Source: Bacteroidales bacterium
GTDB lineage: Bacteria > Bacteroidota > Bacteroidia > Bacteroidales > WCHB1-69
NCBI GenBank assembly: GCA_024400835.1
Contig: JAKSMC010000029.1
Span: forward strand, 1-42,289
Length of the DNA: 42,289 bases
Direction of reading: 5' to 3'
The translations under genes were made by a program, and so were the position numbers. A model generated the notes under the pieces. The model was not told the origin of the DNA. It saw nothing but the letters and a program-made list of their open reading frames with translations, and ran no database searches. This document shows positions 1 through 6,841 of this stretch, piece by piece. Positions within the stretch are counted from its first letter, which is position 1. Each line of letters starts with the position of its first letter.

Positions 1-923
1 TACTTAGAAACCTCATGGCGAGGAGTACCAAACCAAGTGCCGTAGCGTATTAGACGGCGACCACGATAGATGAAGTAACCTTGCATCTTGATCATCTTGT
101 CAGCTCCACCAATCAAGTGTTGCTCCGCATCGGACATTTCTGTAACGAAAGGCAACTTGTATGGAGTAATTTCGACAAAGTGCTCTTGCCCTTTGGAGTC
201 GGTAAGCGGCTGACGAATAGTTCCCCATGAACAATCGGAGCGATTGACAAGGAAGGGATCAAGCGCTTTGAGTTCTTCGTAATTGACAAATATCTTCAGT
301 CCATCCTCAGATATAAAACGATGGTAGATGAGAGGCAGATGGTCAAGGAGATAGTTGCGGTTACGAGTAAGTGCCTCGTAGATGCGACCTCCGGATGACT
401 TATAGAGTCCATCAAAATCTTCCCAAAGTACGAGCGTTCCATGTTCAAGCGCAGCAATTTCGCTATAGCAATACTGCTGGCTGATTTCTGCGTCATTCAG
501 TTCAAGAACTGCCCAATCACCACGTTGTCCCTGACTGGTAATCTCATCATAATCCCAGCGGTAGGCACTCATTTCTCCATCCTTCTTACTGATAACCGTC
601 ATCTTACGACATTGGGAAAGTGAAGCGGACTTCATACCCAATCCGAAACGACCAAGATCATTTTCACCTCGTTCTTTCTCGTTAGCCTGACTACCATAGC
701 ACATAGCTCGGAAAAGTTCTTGCTTAGACATGCCATGACCATCGTCCAAAATACCCACATAGATATTCTCAGAGTTCACCGGGAACAAGAGACGAATGGT
801 AGTTGCATTTGCACTAACACTATTATCCATAACATCCGCAATAGCGTCTGCAAAGGAATAGCCCATGTGGCGCATAGAGCCCATGAGAAATTTTGCCTTG
901 GGAGGATTGGATATTCGTTTCAT
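1..923 (-). CDS. MutL/MORC-like GHKL ATPase, partial (3' end outside window)
   Basis: The gene starts at the ATG ending at 923 and runs off the left edge, so only about 307 N-terminal residues are visible. A GHKL (Hsp90/MutL/histidine kinase) ATP-binding fold is clear: an N-box with DVMDNSVSA near residues 30-38, the G1 motif DDGHG at about 60-64 and the G2 lid GRFGLGMKSAS at about 91-101. Near the left edge the sequence GYFIYRGRRLI resembles the MutL/MORC S5-fold that follows the ATPase domain. It lies 2 bp downstream of the 229-aa gene and in one run with a C5-cytosine methylase. Stand-alone MutL/MORC-type ATPases beside DNA methylases are known parts of restriction-modification operons that also carry Z1 helicase, DUF4420 nuclease and AIPR genes. 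Those partners are inferred to lie left of the window. The fold call is firm; the role in defence is from context. Confidence 0.85.
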   Translation of the reverse strand, partial: MKRISNPPKAKFLMGSMRHMGYSFADAIADVMDNSVSANATTIRLLFPVNSENIYVGILDDGHGMSKQELFRAMCYGSQANEKERGENDLGRFGLGMKSASLSQCRKMTVISKKDGEMSAYRWDYDEITSQGQRGDWAVLELNDAEISQQYCYSEIAALEHGTLVLWEDFDGLYKSSGGRIYEALTRNRNYLLDHLPLIYHRFISEDGLKIFVNYEELKALDPFLVNRSDCSWGTIRQPLTDSKGQEHFVEITPYKLPFVTEMSDAEQHLIGGADKMIKMQGYFIYRGRRLIRYGTWFGTPRHEVSK

Positions 924-925
924 AG

Positions 926-1615
926 TTACTTGATGAGATTAGGATAGAACGTTGAGTACAAAGATTTGTTTGTAGAGTTGACAACATCAAAGACGCCATG
1001 CTCCATCGTATTCCAATAGGATTCGTATTCCGATTCATCGGTAGGTGGAACAAAGTGGCTACGATTGAGTATCAAATCACGAACGAGGGCAGTTGCTACA
1101 GGATTGATGATATAATCGCCACCATCCTCTACAACTAACTCGGATGCCAAAATCAAGCCACGCACGTAACGAAGCGAATCGGAATTGGAAAGAATGATAG
1201 GTGCATATTTTGAAGCGAGAGCCTCGTCCATATCCTGCGTAAAAGAAGATTTTGGCATACGACCGCGCGTTTGTATCTCATCCAAGATGCAGACCAAAAG
1301 CGGCTCATTATACATGGTCGGCTCATTTCCGACATTGGTAGTCTTGACCCATTGCTTTGACAACATAAGAAAGGCATACTCACGGAAAGCGATAACGCCT
1401 AATGCGAAATGAAGTGCAACCTTACTAAGAATCAAGCGTCCAAGGGAAGAATCCAACAACCCAGATTTGCGTGCAAAAGTCACATCGGCAGGGGACATAC
1501 GTTCCGGATAGATTCCAACATAATGTATAGAATCCTTCACGTTGTCAGGAGTGATGTATTTGAGGGTGTCCAGTTCAAACAGTTTGAGTTCTGGACCAGT
1601 TTGTTTTCTACGCAT
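926..1615 (-). CDS. Unknown 229-aa protein within the methylase/GHKL operon
   Basis: I do not recognise a family. The gene is real by context: it starts 1 bp after the methylase stop and ends 2 bp before the GHKL ATPase start, so the three are almost certainly one transcript. The protein has no signal peptide or membrane segment. It has a basic start (MRRKQTGPEL), and its middle half looks mostly helical, with a stretch around residues 115-175 that could be a winged-helix-like module (inference only). In the MORC/MutL-type restriction-modification operons small uncharacterised proteins sit between the methylase and the ATPase, so a structural or DNA-binding subunit is a reasonable guess. No catalytic motif is visible. 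Confidence 0.75.
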   Translation of the reverse strand: MRRKQTGPELKLFELDTLKYITPDNVKDSIHYVGIYPERMSPADVTFARKSGLLDSSLGRLILSKVALHFALGVIAFREYAFLMLSKQWVKTTNVGNEPTMYNEPLLVCILDEIQTRGRMPKSSFTQDMDEALASKYAPIILSNSDSLRYVRGLILASELVVEDGGDYIINPVATALVRDLILNRSHFVPPTDESEYESYWNTMEHGVFDVVNSTNKSLYSTFYPNLIK

Positions 1616-1616
1616 A

Positions 1617-3296
1617 TTACTTCAAGTAAGGTACAATGGTTTGAATAATCTCTTTAAGAACCGGAACCACAATTGAGTTGCCGGATTGGTGATATGCCTG
1701 ATGATCATCCACAACAATACGGAATTTATCGGAGAATCCCATCAAGCGCAAACACTCACGAGGTGTTAGTTTACGACCAACTGCGTCTACCAAGCCTTTG
1801 CCATCCTTGAAGTCGAACTTACCAATGAAGATACGTGGGTCTTCATAGTGTTCTGGGAGCGGATGCTCAACACGGAAATCGCCAATCCAGTTGTCTTGTT
1901 GGTTGGCCGTCTGACAACCGATTACTTCTTGATTAACACGAGAGCGACGTTTGTGCTTCTCGTATGTGGTTATCCAAGTAAAACCACCCTCTCCAAGATA
2001 GTATTTCAAGGGGATTTTGCCTTTCTCCAAAAAGTCTGTACTTTTCTTAGTTCGTGTTTTTTTCTCAGGGAACTTGTACGGAGTTGTGCAAATATCCTCA
2101 CGTATACCAACAATAAACACACGACGTCTAAGTTGCGGATGGTCATAGTCAACCGCGTTCAATATCTCAGGATAAATCTTGTAGCCAAGCGATTTCCAAA
2201 CAGAAAGCATTGTTTCCCACGTGTGTCCATGGTCGTTAGACTTGATAGCAGCCACATTCTCGTAGATAAAAATCTTTGGATTGGACTCTTTGATAATGCG
2301 TGCATAGTCATAAAAGAGCGTACCGCGAGCATCCTCCAGGCCTTGCTTCTTTCCATACGTTGAAAAACTTTGACAAGGGCTACCACCAACCAGAATATCA
2401 ACCTGATCTTTGTAATCATCACCTCGCATGAAGCGAATATCCGTATGAAAATCGCTTGGGTCAATATCGTAGTTCGCCAGATAGGATTCTTTCACATAGT
2501 TTCTAGTTTTTTTTTCGTAGTTAGAATACACCCATTCAACATAAGCATTTCGTTCTTCTTTTGTAGGTATGAGGAAACTATGTTCGCGAATTTTTTCGAT
2601 CTCGCTTTGAATGGTATTTTTATATTTCGCATACGACCTTTTCTCTTCTTCCGACAAACGACGAACACGCTTATTTAAATCCTTATATTCCTTCCTATCC
2701 TTCTCTTCAGTCAATGGAATTAATTCTATTTCGCCATTGTCACATGCAAACTTTATTTTATGTGGTATTTTTAGTTGCTTTAAAGCTTCTTCAAACGCGC
2801 CAATCCCACTAAAAAGGGTACCAACATTTATTGAAAAATTATATTCTATGTTTTTTACCTCAATATGTTTTTTATATTCCATCAATTCTCCTCCTTTAAC
2901 AAAAAAGGGAGCAAAATCAGCAGAAAAATCTTTATTTCTCAAAACAATCAGTTCTTTTAAATTCAAATCATCAATATGAAACTCACATCCCAACTGATAT
3001 ATTAAATACGAACCATTCGGATTTGGATATTTCAATTGTGACATTTCTTTTTGGCTCTTCTCCAACACGTTGGCACACTCAAATAAGCAATAGCTATTAC
3101 TTATAATAGCATCGTAAAGCAATAGATAATCAGGACAAATCAAATCGCTGATAGCACCATCCCGTAAAACAAACATATCCATAGTACTTCGAACATTGTA
3201 CATTTGATTTTTTCGAATCCATTGGATATGGTGTTTGTCATTTCTAACACAACCTATTAAAAACAAATCATCAACATGTTCTTCGAGAGAAAACAT
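1617..3296 (-). CDS. C5-cytosine-specific DNA methyltransferase (Dcm family) with long N-terminal extension
   Basis: This 559-aa protein methylates cytosine at C5 in a specific DNA site. Methylase motifs appear in order: motif I GTLFSGIGAF (about 159-168), the catalytic Pro-Cys motif IV GGSPCQS (about 304-310), ENV motif VI (about 346-348), QLRRRVFIVG (motif VIII), RKLTPRECLRLMGF (motif IX) and QSGNSIVVPV (motif X). Two parts are unusual. Residues 1-155 form an extension unrelated to the methylase core. About 90 charged residues (roughly 190-280) are inserted between motifs I/II and the region before motif IV. The DNA encoding the N-terminal part (about 2600-3300) is clearly more AT-rich than the chromosomal genes to the right, a sign of horizontal transfer. 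It heads an operon with the 229-aa protein and the GHKL ATPase and is the likely self-modification enzyme of that system. The target sequence cannot be read from the gene. Confidence 0.93.
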   Translation of the reverse strand: MFSLEEHVDDLFLIGCVRNDKHHIQWIRKNQMYNVRSTMDMFVLRDGAISDLICPDYLLLYDAIISNSYCLFECANVLEKSQKEMSQLKYPNPNGSYLIYQLGCEFHIDDLNLKELIVLRNKDFSADFAPFFVKGGELMEYKKHIEVKNIEYNFSINVGTLFSGIGAFEEALKQLKIPHKIKFACDNGEIELIPLTEEKDRKEYKDLNKRVRRLSEEEKRSYAKYKNTIQSEIEKIREHSFLIPTKEERNAYVEWVYSNYEKKTRNYVKESYLANYDIDPSDFHTDIRFMRGDDYKDQVDILVGGSPCQSFSTYGKKQGLEDARGTLFYDYARIIKESNPKIFIYENVAAIKSNDHGHTWETMLSVWKSLGYKIYPEILNAVDYDHPQLRRRVFIVGIREDICTTPYKFPEKKTRTKKSTDFLEKGKIPLKYYLGEGGFTWITTYEKHKRRSRVNQEVIGCQTANQQDNWIGDFRVEHPLPEHYEDPRIFIGKFDFKDGKGLVDAVGRKLTPRECLRLMGFSDKFRIVVDDHQAYHQSGNSIVVPVLKEIIQTIVPYLK

Positions 3297-3377
3297 CTTT
3301 AATATCTCAAATAATTTATAAATTATTCATACAAATATTGGCTCTCTATATGATTTCCATTAGCCAATATAATAATC

Positions 3378-3677
3378 TCAAAATACTCTTCGTATAACTT
3401 CTTTCGCTAAAATACAATAGGTAGAATCATAACCATATTCATATTTATCGTTTTCTGACCTTCCGGAAAGATAATCTCTTGCATCTCTTGATGAACAATT
3501 AGGATTCAATTTAACATATTTCACAAATTCTTCAAGAATTGATTTTGAAATAAGACGATTCCCACTAGCCCCATTTCTTTCAGCTTTAATCTTATAACAA
3601 AATGAGGCTTCATCTAAAATCACAATAGTAGATTTTCCTTCTTTAATAATGTCTCCAATTTTCAACTTAAACTCCAT
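3378..3677 (-). CDS. Small unknown protein (99 aa) upstream of the methylase
   Basis: The ORF has normal codon use for this AT-rich island and starts MEFKLKIGDII, with its stop 81 bp before the methylase ATG in the same direction. I do not recognise the family. The first half looks beta-rich (residues 4-45), as in a small barrel or SH3/PUA-like fold, and ends in a basic NRLISKSILEEF helix. The second half carries SSRDARDYLSG and a conserved-looking KYEYGYDSTY stretch. It could be a regulatory or accessory protein of the restriction-modification system (a controller or antirestriction role), but no helix-turn-helix is evident. Existence is likely; function is unknown. Confidence 0.6.
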   Translation of the reverse strand: MEFKLKIGDIIKEGKSTIVILDEASFCYKIKAERNGASGNRLISKSILEEFVKYVKLNPNCSSRDARDYLSGRSENDKYEYGYDSTYCILAKEVIRRVF

Positions 3678-3707
3678 GTCTATTAATTTATTCTCAATTA
3701 TAACTAT

Positions 3708-3911
3708 AAAAAAGCGTGGAGTCTAAAGCAAAAACCGTTCAGGCTCTGGGATAGCCATTAGAGATAATGCAATAACCTTCCACGCTATGATTCGCATTCT
3801 ATCATAACGGGACAGGGATGCATCTCTTCCTCTAATATGTTTTGATTTCCCAGATCTGAACGGCGAAGAATGATGACTTACTCTACTGTCAAGCTGCTAC
3901 CTATAGAGATA
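3708..3911 (-). ncRNA. Candidate structured ncRNA (6S-like or 'Bacteroidales-1'-like rod)
   Basis: The strand between the 99-aa gene and the DUF1016 remnants folds into a long rod on the minus strand. The closing stem is 8 perfect pairs (3856-3863 with 3735-3742). Further stems are 6 bp (3848-3853 with 3746-3751), 7 bp (3830-3836 with 3757-3763) and an apical 6-bp hairpin with a 9-nt loop (3801-3806 with 3786-3791). The internal loops are asymmetric. A TAnnTTTG promoter box lies upstream at 3916-3923, and T-runs follow the closing stem at 3730-3734 and 3708-3713, which sets strand and ends. No ORF spans it. Length (about 200 nt) and rod shape with bubbles resemble 6S RNA; a Bacteroidales-specific ncRNA with its own promoter and terminator (Bacteroidales-1) is known. 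The structure is seen directly; the family name is inference. Confidence 0.6.
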
Positions 3912-3915
3912 GCTC

Positions 3916-3923
3916 CAAAATTA
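3916..3923 (-). promoter_or_regulatory. Bacteroidetes -7 box for the structured ncRNA
   Basis: Read on the minus strand this is TAATTTTG, a perfect match to the Bacteroidetes TAnnTTTG element. It places the transcription start near 3910, just before the first small hairpin of the ncRNA. A second match, TATTTTTG, lies 25 bp further upstream at 3949-3956, so there may be two starts. No well-spaced -33 TTTG is visible. Confidence 0.5.
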
Positions 3924-4066
3924 TTTCATATAATATTTTAATCGCGCGCAAAAATACAACTTTTCTTTAAAAGACACATCTGCAATGACAAGATATTTTC
4001 TTTCCCTCTGCGTACTTTCTTTCCTTCAAATTCGATGACAATTGAGAATTACGTTCACAAAAAAAT

Positions 4067-4102
4067 CAATGCTACAGTCAATGCCAAAGTCAATGTCAAA
4101 GT
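4067..4102 (+). repeat. Three 12-bp tandem repeats
   Basis: Three consecutive 12-mers of the form CAATGYYAMAGT occupy 4067-4078, 4079-4090 and 4091-4102. A related but less regular stretch (CAACGCCAAAGT and variants) is at about 6666-6692, beside the second copy of the long direct repeat, so the array predates the duplication. Confidence 0.6.
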
Positions 4103-4263
4103 TCTAACGGCCAACAGCAAATGGCTAAAAGATGGCTATCGCCGCTCCATCAGCGTGAAGTAGGCCTTGCCGCTTTCTGGCTGGGTGATATGGGCGTCCA
4201 TCGGGCCGACGCTGCCGTCGGGGGCGGGCGCATTGCAGCAGAAATGATACTGCGTGCCGTGGG
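4079..4263. repeat. Long direct repeat, left copy (pairs with 6665-6841)
   Basis: About 180 bp here match 6665-6841 with scattered substitutions. The shared part covers the last ~40 codons of the small gene at 6717-7142 (reading GTQYHF...GPMD...ITQPESGKA...FTLMER in both) plus the DNA beyond its stop. The homology ends abruptly at about 4263, inside an HNH-like 5' stub. The two copies bracket the DUF1016/methylase fragment cluster. Confidence 0.8.
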
Positions 4264-4343
4264 ACAACCACTCAAACGGCAGCTGGAAGTAAAGCGCCAG
4301 CGTCACTATCATTTCTTCACAAGTCCAGAGTTCCTTTGGCCAT
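4136..4343 (-). pseudogene. 5' stub of an HNH endonuclease-like gene fused to the 3' end of an unknown gene
   Basis: Read leftwards from the ATG at 4341-4343, the DNA gives MAKGT, then a one-base frame slip, then WTCEEMIVTLALYFQLPF. This strongly resembles the start of a family of Bacteroidetes HNH endonucleases that open with a W-T-x-E-E-x-I-V-T-L-x-L-Y motif (recognised from memory). At about 4263 the frame passes directly into HGTQYHF and the 3' part of the gene found intact at 6717-7142, ending at the stop 4136-4138. The ATG is 2 bp after the DUF1016 stop, so an operon DUF1016-HNH probably existed before the deletion. It is not expected to be functional. Confidence 0.6.
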
Positions 4344-4345
4344 AC

Positions 4346-4967
4346 TTATTTCAATCCCTCGTTCCGTAATTCATTTTTCTTTTTCAACTCAAGTTCCTGG
4401 GCAGTCCGTTCTACCACTTCCTGCAACTGGTACGCAGCCACTCCGAGGGGCTTGTCGATGTCCTTAAGCGACCATTCCACGATGGTTTTATCGTATGCCT
4501 TGCAAATAATAAGTCCAACCGAAGGATTGTCGTCGTCTCGTTTGAGCAATTTGTCAGCTGCCGTAACATAGAAATTTATCTTGCCTGCAAACTCAGGCAC
4601 AAACTTCACGTTTAGAAAAGCCAGCAGGTTGTTGGCTTTTTCTAATATGCTCGAAATAAAACAGATACCAACGCTTCATATCTTTAACATTAGACCACGA
4701 GAATCCTGTTTCATCAGGGAAAGCATTTCTCATATCCAAAGCGAATTGCTTGACTATGCCCTTGCCCCAATTTTCTTCAGGGTGCATCTCGGTGAGGTCT
4801 CTTCCTATGCTCCAATAGAATTCAAGCATAGCGGTATTGACCCGCACCATCGCCTTGGCCTGCGCCGCACGAAAGCGTGTCTTCACATCCGACAACCATG
4901 CAACATAATCCTTGTCGGCAACCATTCTATCTCTATTTACAAATGTAGGTTCATCCATTGTTTCCAT
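4346..4967 (-). pseudogene. DUF1016 (YhcG-type PD-(D/E)XK) nuclease gene with internal deletion
   Basis: From the ATG at 4967 the first ~115 codons encode a normal DUF1016 N-terminal domain (AKAMVRVNTAMLEFYWSIGRD, then GFSWSNVKDMKRWYLFY). At about 4610 the sequence jumps, out of frame, to the far end of the C-terminal nuclease domain (FVPEFAGKINFYV, DNPSVGLIICK, VEWSLKDIDKPLGVA), which closes at 4346. About 150-200 residues are missing, including the catalytic Asp and D/E-x-K positions, so the nuclease cannot be active. Full-length family members are about 340-380 aa. DUF1016 proteins are often found beside restriction-modification genes. It lies downstream of a methylase 5' stub and of a second DUF1016 gene. 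Confidence 0.85.
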
Positions 4968-5034
4968 ATTCTGTTATGTTCTTTACAACTTGTTTTTTAA
5001 TTCATTCTCCTGGTCAATTTCACCCGCATCCGCG

Positions 5035-5076
5035 CCTTACGAACAAATCGATGAAAGTATATTTCTTCTGCACCAT
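5035..5076. repeat. 42-bp direct repeat (pairs with 6430-6471)
   Basis: This 42-bp segment matches 6430-6471 with one mismatch. On the minus strand it contains an ATG and the first 12 codons of a C5-methylase gene. Identity stops immediately upstream of the ATG and a few bases past the conserved Phe of the DLF motif. Each copy sits 70-100 bp upstream of a DUF1016 start codon. Confidence 0.85.
5041..5076 (-). pseudogene. 5' stub of a C5-cytosine methyltransferase gene (copy 1)
   Basis: The 12 codons from the ATG at 5074-5076 read MVQKKYTFIDLF. This is the usual beginning of Dcm-family methylases, where motif I continues as DLFAGxGG. Here the frame runs into VRRGCG and a stop. The rest of the gene is gone. 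The stub starts 48 bp after the stop of the upstream DUF1016 gene and ends 73 bp before the next, as if a methylase-DUF1016 gene pair had lost the methylase body. Confidence 0.6.
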
Positions 5077-5124
5077 ATTCACCCTTTTATCAGTTCAAGT
5101 AGTTTTGTTTACGAGTACCTTTGT

Positions 5125-6333
5125 TCAATCTTCATCATCTTCGTTATTTTGCAAACGAAAAATCTCTTTCTGTCGCTCAATTTCTCTACGAAGAACTTCT
5201 TTCGTTGGCATATAAGTGAGATATTTCGCCGCATACATCTGCTTGTTTGTGGCAAGTGATGAGTACTGTGCCACGTCAGCATTGGTTTCCGAACAGAGTA
5301 CGATTCCTATGGTTGGATTGTCACCTTCACTCTTCTTGAACTTATCATACAGTTTCAGATACATTTCCATTTGCCCAATATCTTGATATGTGACTTTTGT
5401 CGTCTTCAGGTCAATGATGACAAAACACTTTAACAAATAATTGTAGAAGACAAGATCAATGTAATAGTCATCATCTTCTGTATGAATATGTTGCTGACGA
5501 GCCACAAGCGCATAGCCCTTGCCCATTTCCATGAGAAAAGTCTGTATATGATTGAGAATCGCCTGTTCTAGTTTGCTTTCAGTATAAGCAGTATTTTGAC
5601 TCAGCCCCAAAAACTCCACGAGCAAGGGATTTTTCACAAAGGCGGATTTTTCCTTCTCGTACGATGCTGTAAGTTTTTTCATTTCTGTTTCCACCTCCTG
5701 ACGATTCATTTGAGGCGTTTGAAGCAGACGGTAATAATATTGTGAGTCGATGTTGCGCCTGAGTGTTCGGTAGTCCCATTGTTCCCGTGCGGCCTCTTCC
5801 AAATACCATTTCCGGGCATTTTTGTCTGCAACGCGCATAAGCCGTTCGTAGTGCATCCACGACAATTGCGGGAGCATCGGTTGTCCATTTGCAACAAGTT
5901 CATTGCTTGACAATTTGAATTCAGCGAGCAACGGTCGCTGAATTTCTTCAATCTTGCTATTGAATTCAGCAGGCAATGCTCGCTGAATTTGAAGGAGAGG
6001 AAATTCTTGATAGAATTTACGATATGCTCTGAGCGTCGTCTCAGAAAATCCCTGCCCGAATTATTCCGTCATTGCTTTGGAAGCAATCTCAATAATATGT
6101 TTTCCATAAGCAGCCCTCTTTTCTCCATGCTGTTCCTGCTCCACTATACGCCAACCGAGAAGCCAGTTACTTGCCACCTGCATAAGATTGGCCGCACGGA
6201 AACTCATATTACGGGCAGTTTCAACTATATCAATAAGCTCAGAAATGAATTTTTCCTCAAACAATGTCATAACCCGATGCGTATTTTCTCGCCACAATTC
6301 CTTGTATTCTATATTTTGTGATTCGCTGTTCAT
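5125..6333 (-). pseudogene. DUF1016 (YhcG-type) nuclease gene interrupted by one in-frame stop
   Basis: Two ORFs in one frame (start 6333; restart ATG at 5976) are split only by TAA at 6061-6063. Read through, the protein is about 402 aa. It has a DUF1016 N-domain (FRAANLMQVASNWLLGWRIVEQEQHG, then a stop where Glu is expected, then FGQGFSETTLRAYRKFY) and a C-terminal PD-(D/E)XK domain with YYIDLVFYN and FVIIDLK as candidate catalytic residues. The end is acidic (NNEDDED). The first 16 residues, MNSESQNIEYKELWRE, look like the start of an AlbA_2-domain protein rather than of DUF1016. Apart from the stop the gene looks intact, so the mutation is recent, a sequencing error, or (less likely) read through. 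The 283-aa downstream part could be made on its own. Confidence 0.8.
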
Positions 6334-6429
6334 TTCCTCGTTTTGTCTTTTTTACTCACGTTATTGAAGCACCTGTTCTTCTATTTTCTCAAGGGTTAAT
6401 TGCTGAAGTTTCTATTTGCGTATCTACAC

Positions 6430-6471
6430 CCTTGCGAACAAATCGATGAAAGTATATTTCTTCTGCACCAT
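6430..6471. repeat. 42-bp direct repeat (pairs with 5035-5076)
   Basis: Second copy of the segment at 5035-5076, with 41 of 42 bases the same. It again carries the methylase 5' stub on the minus strand and lies about 100 bp upstream of a DUF1016 start codon. Confidence 0.85.
6436..6471 (-). pseudogene. 5' stub of a C5-cytosine methyltransferase gene (copy 2)
   Basis: From the ATG at 6469-6471 the frame reads MVQKKYTFIDLF, then ARV and a stop. It has the same 12 codons as copy 1, with a different upstream sequence and a different continuation. This indicates two separate truncations or a duplication followed by divergence outside the 42 bp. Confidence 0.6.
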
Positions 6472-6571
6472 TCTTTCCCCTCAAAAATTTCAAGGCCGCA
6501 AATTTACACAAAAAAAGTTTAAAATTCAGAAACAAAAATTTAAAAATTATCAAGGAGGTAACAAGCTACAT

Positions 6572-6606
6572 GTTTCAGGTTTCAAGTTTCAGGCTTCAAG
6601 TTTCAA
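6572..6606 (+). repeat. 7-bp periodic word array (GTTTCAR)
   Basis: GTTTC/GCTTC words begin at 6572, 6579, 6586, 6593 and 6600, an exact 7-bp period. The same word class, in one or the other orientation, is at 7227-7245, 9314-9332 and 35079-35106. No gene is seen in 6472-6716 otherwise. Confidence 0.6.
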
Positions 6607-6664
6607 GCGAGTTTCTCCGAAAATCAAAGGCCGCACTTATAGGCAAAGGTTGCAAGTTTAACGA

Positions 6665-6841
6665 TCAACGCCAAAGTCAACCGTCAAAGTTCTAAGAGCT
6701 AAATAGCTAATGGCTATCACCTCTCCATCAGCGTGAAGAAGGCCTTGCCGCTTTCGGGCTGGGTGATATAGACGTCCATCGGGCCGACACTGCCGTCGGG
6801 GCCGGGCGCGTTGCAGCGGAAATGATACTGCGTGCCGTGGA
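6665..6841. repeat. Long direct repeat, right copy (pairs with 4079-4263)
   Basis: This copy includes the intact 3' end of the gene 6717-7142, so it is probably the original, and the left copy at 4079-4263 the duplicate. Together they enclose about 2.4 kb of broken defence genes. Confidence 0.8.

Noticed and set aside
4912..5259. Plus-strand open frames across the 42-bp repeat
   Set aside because: They give low-complexity hydrophobic text; the minus-strand reading gives a recognisable methylase start, and DUF1016 codes on the minus strand on both sides.
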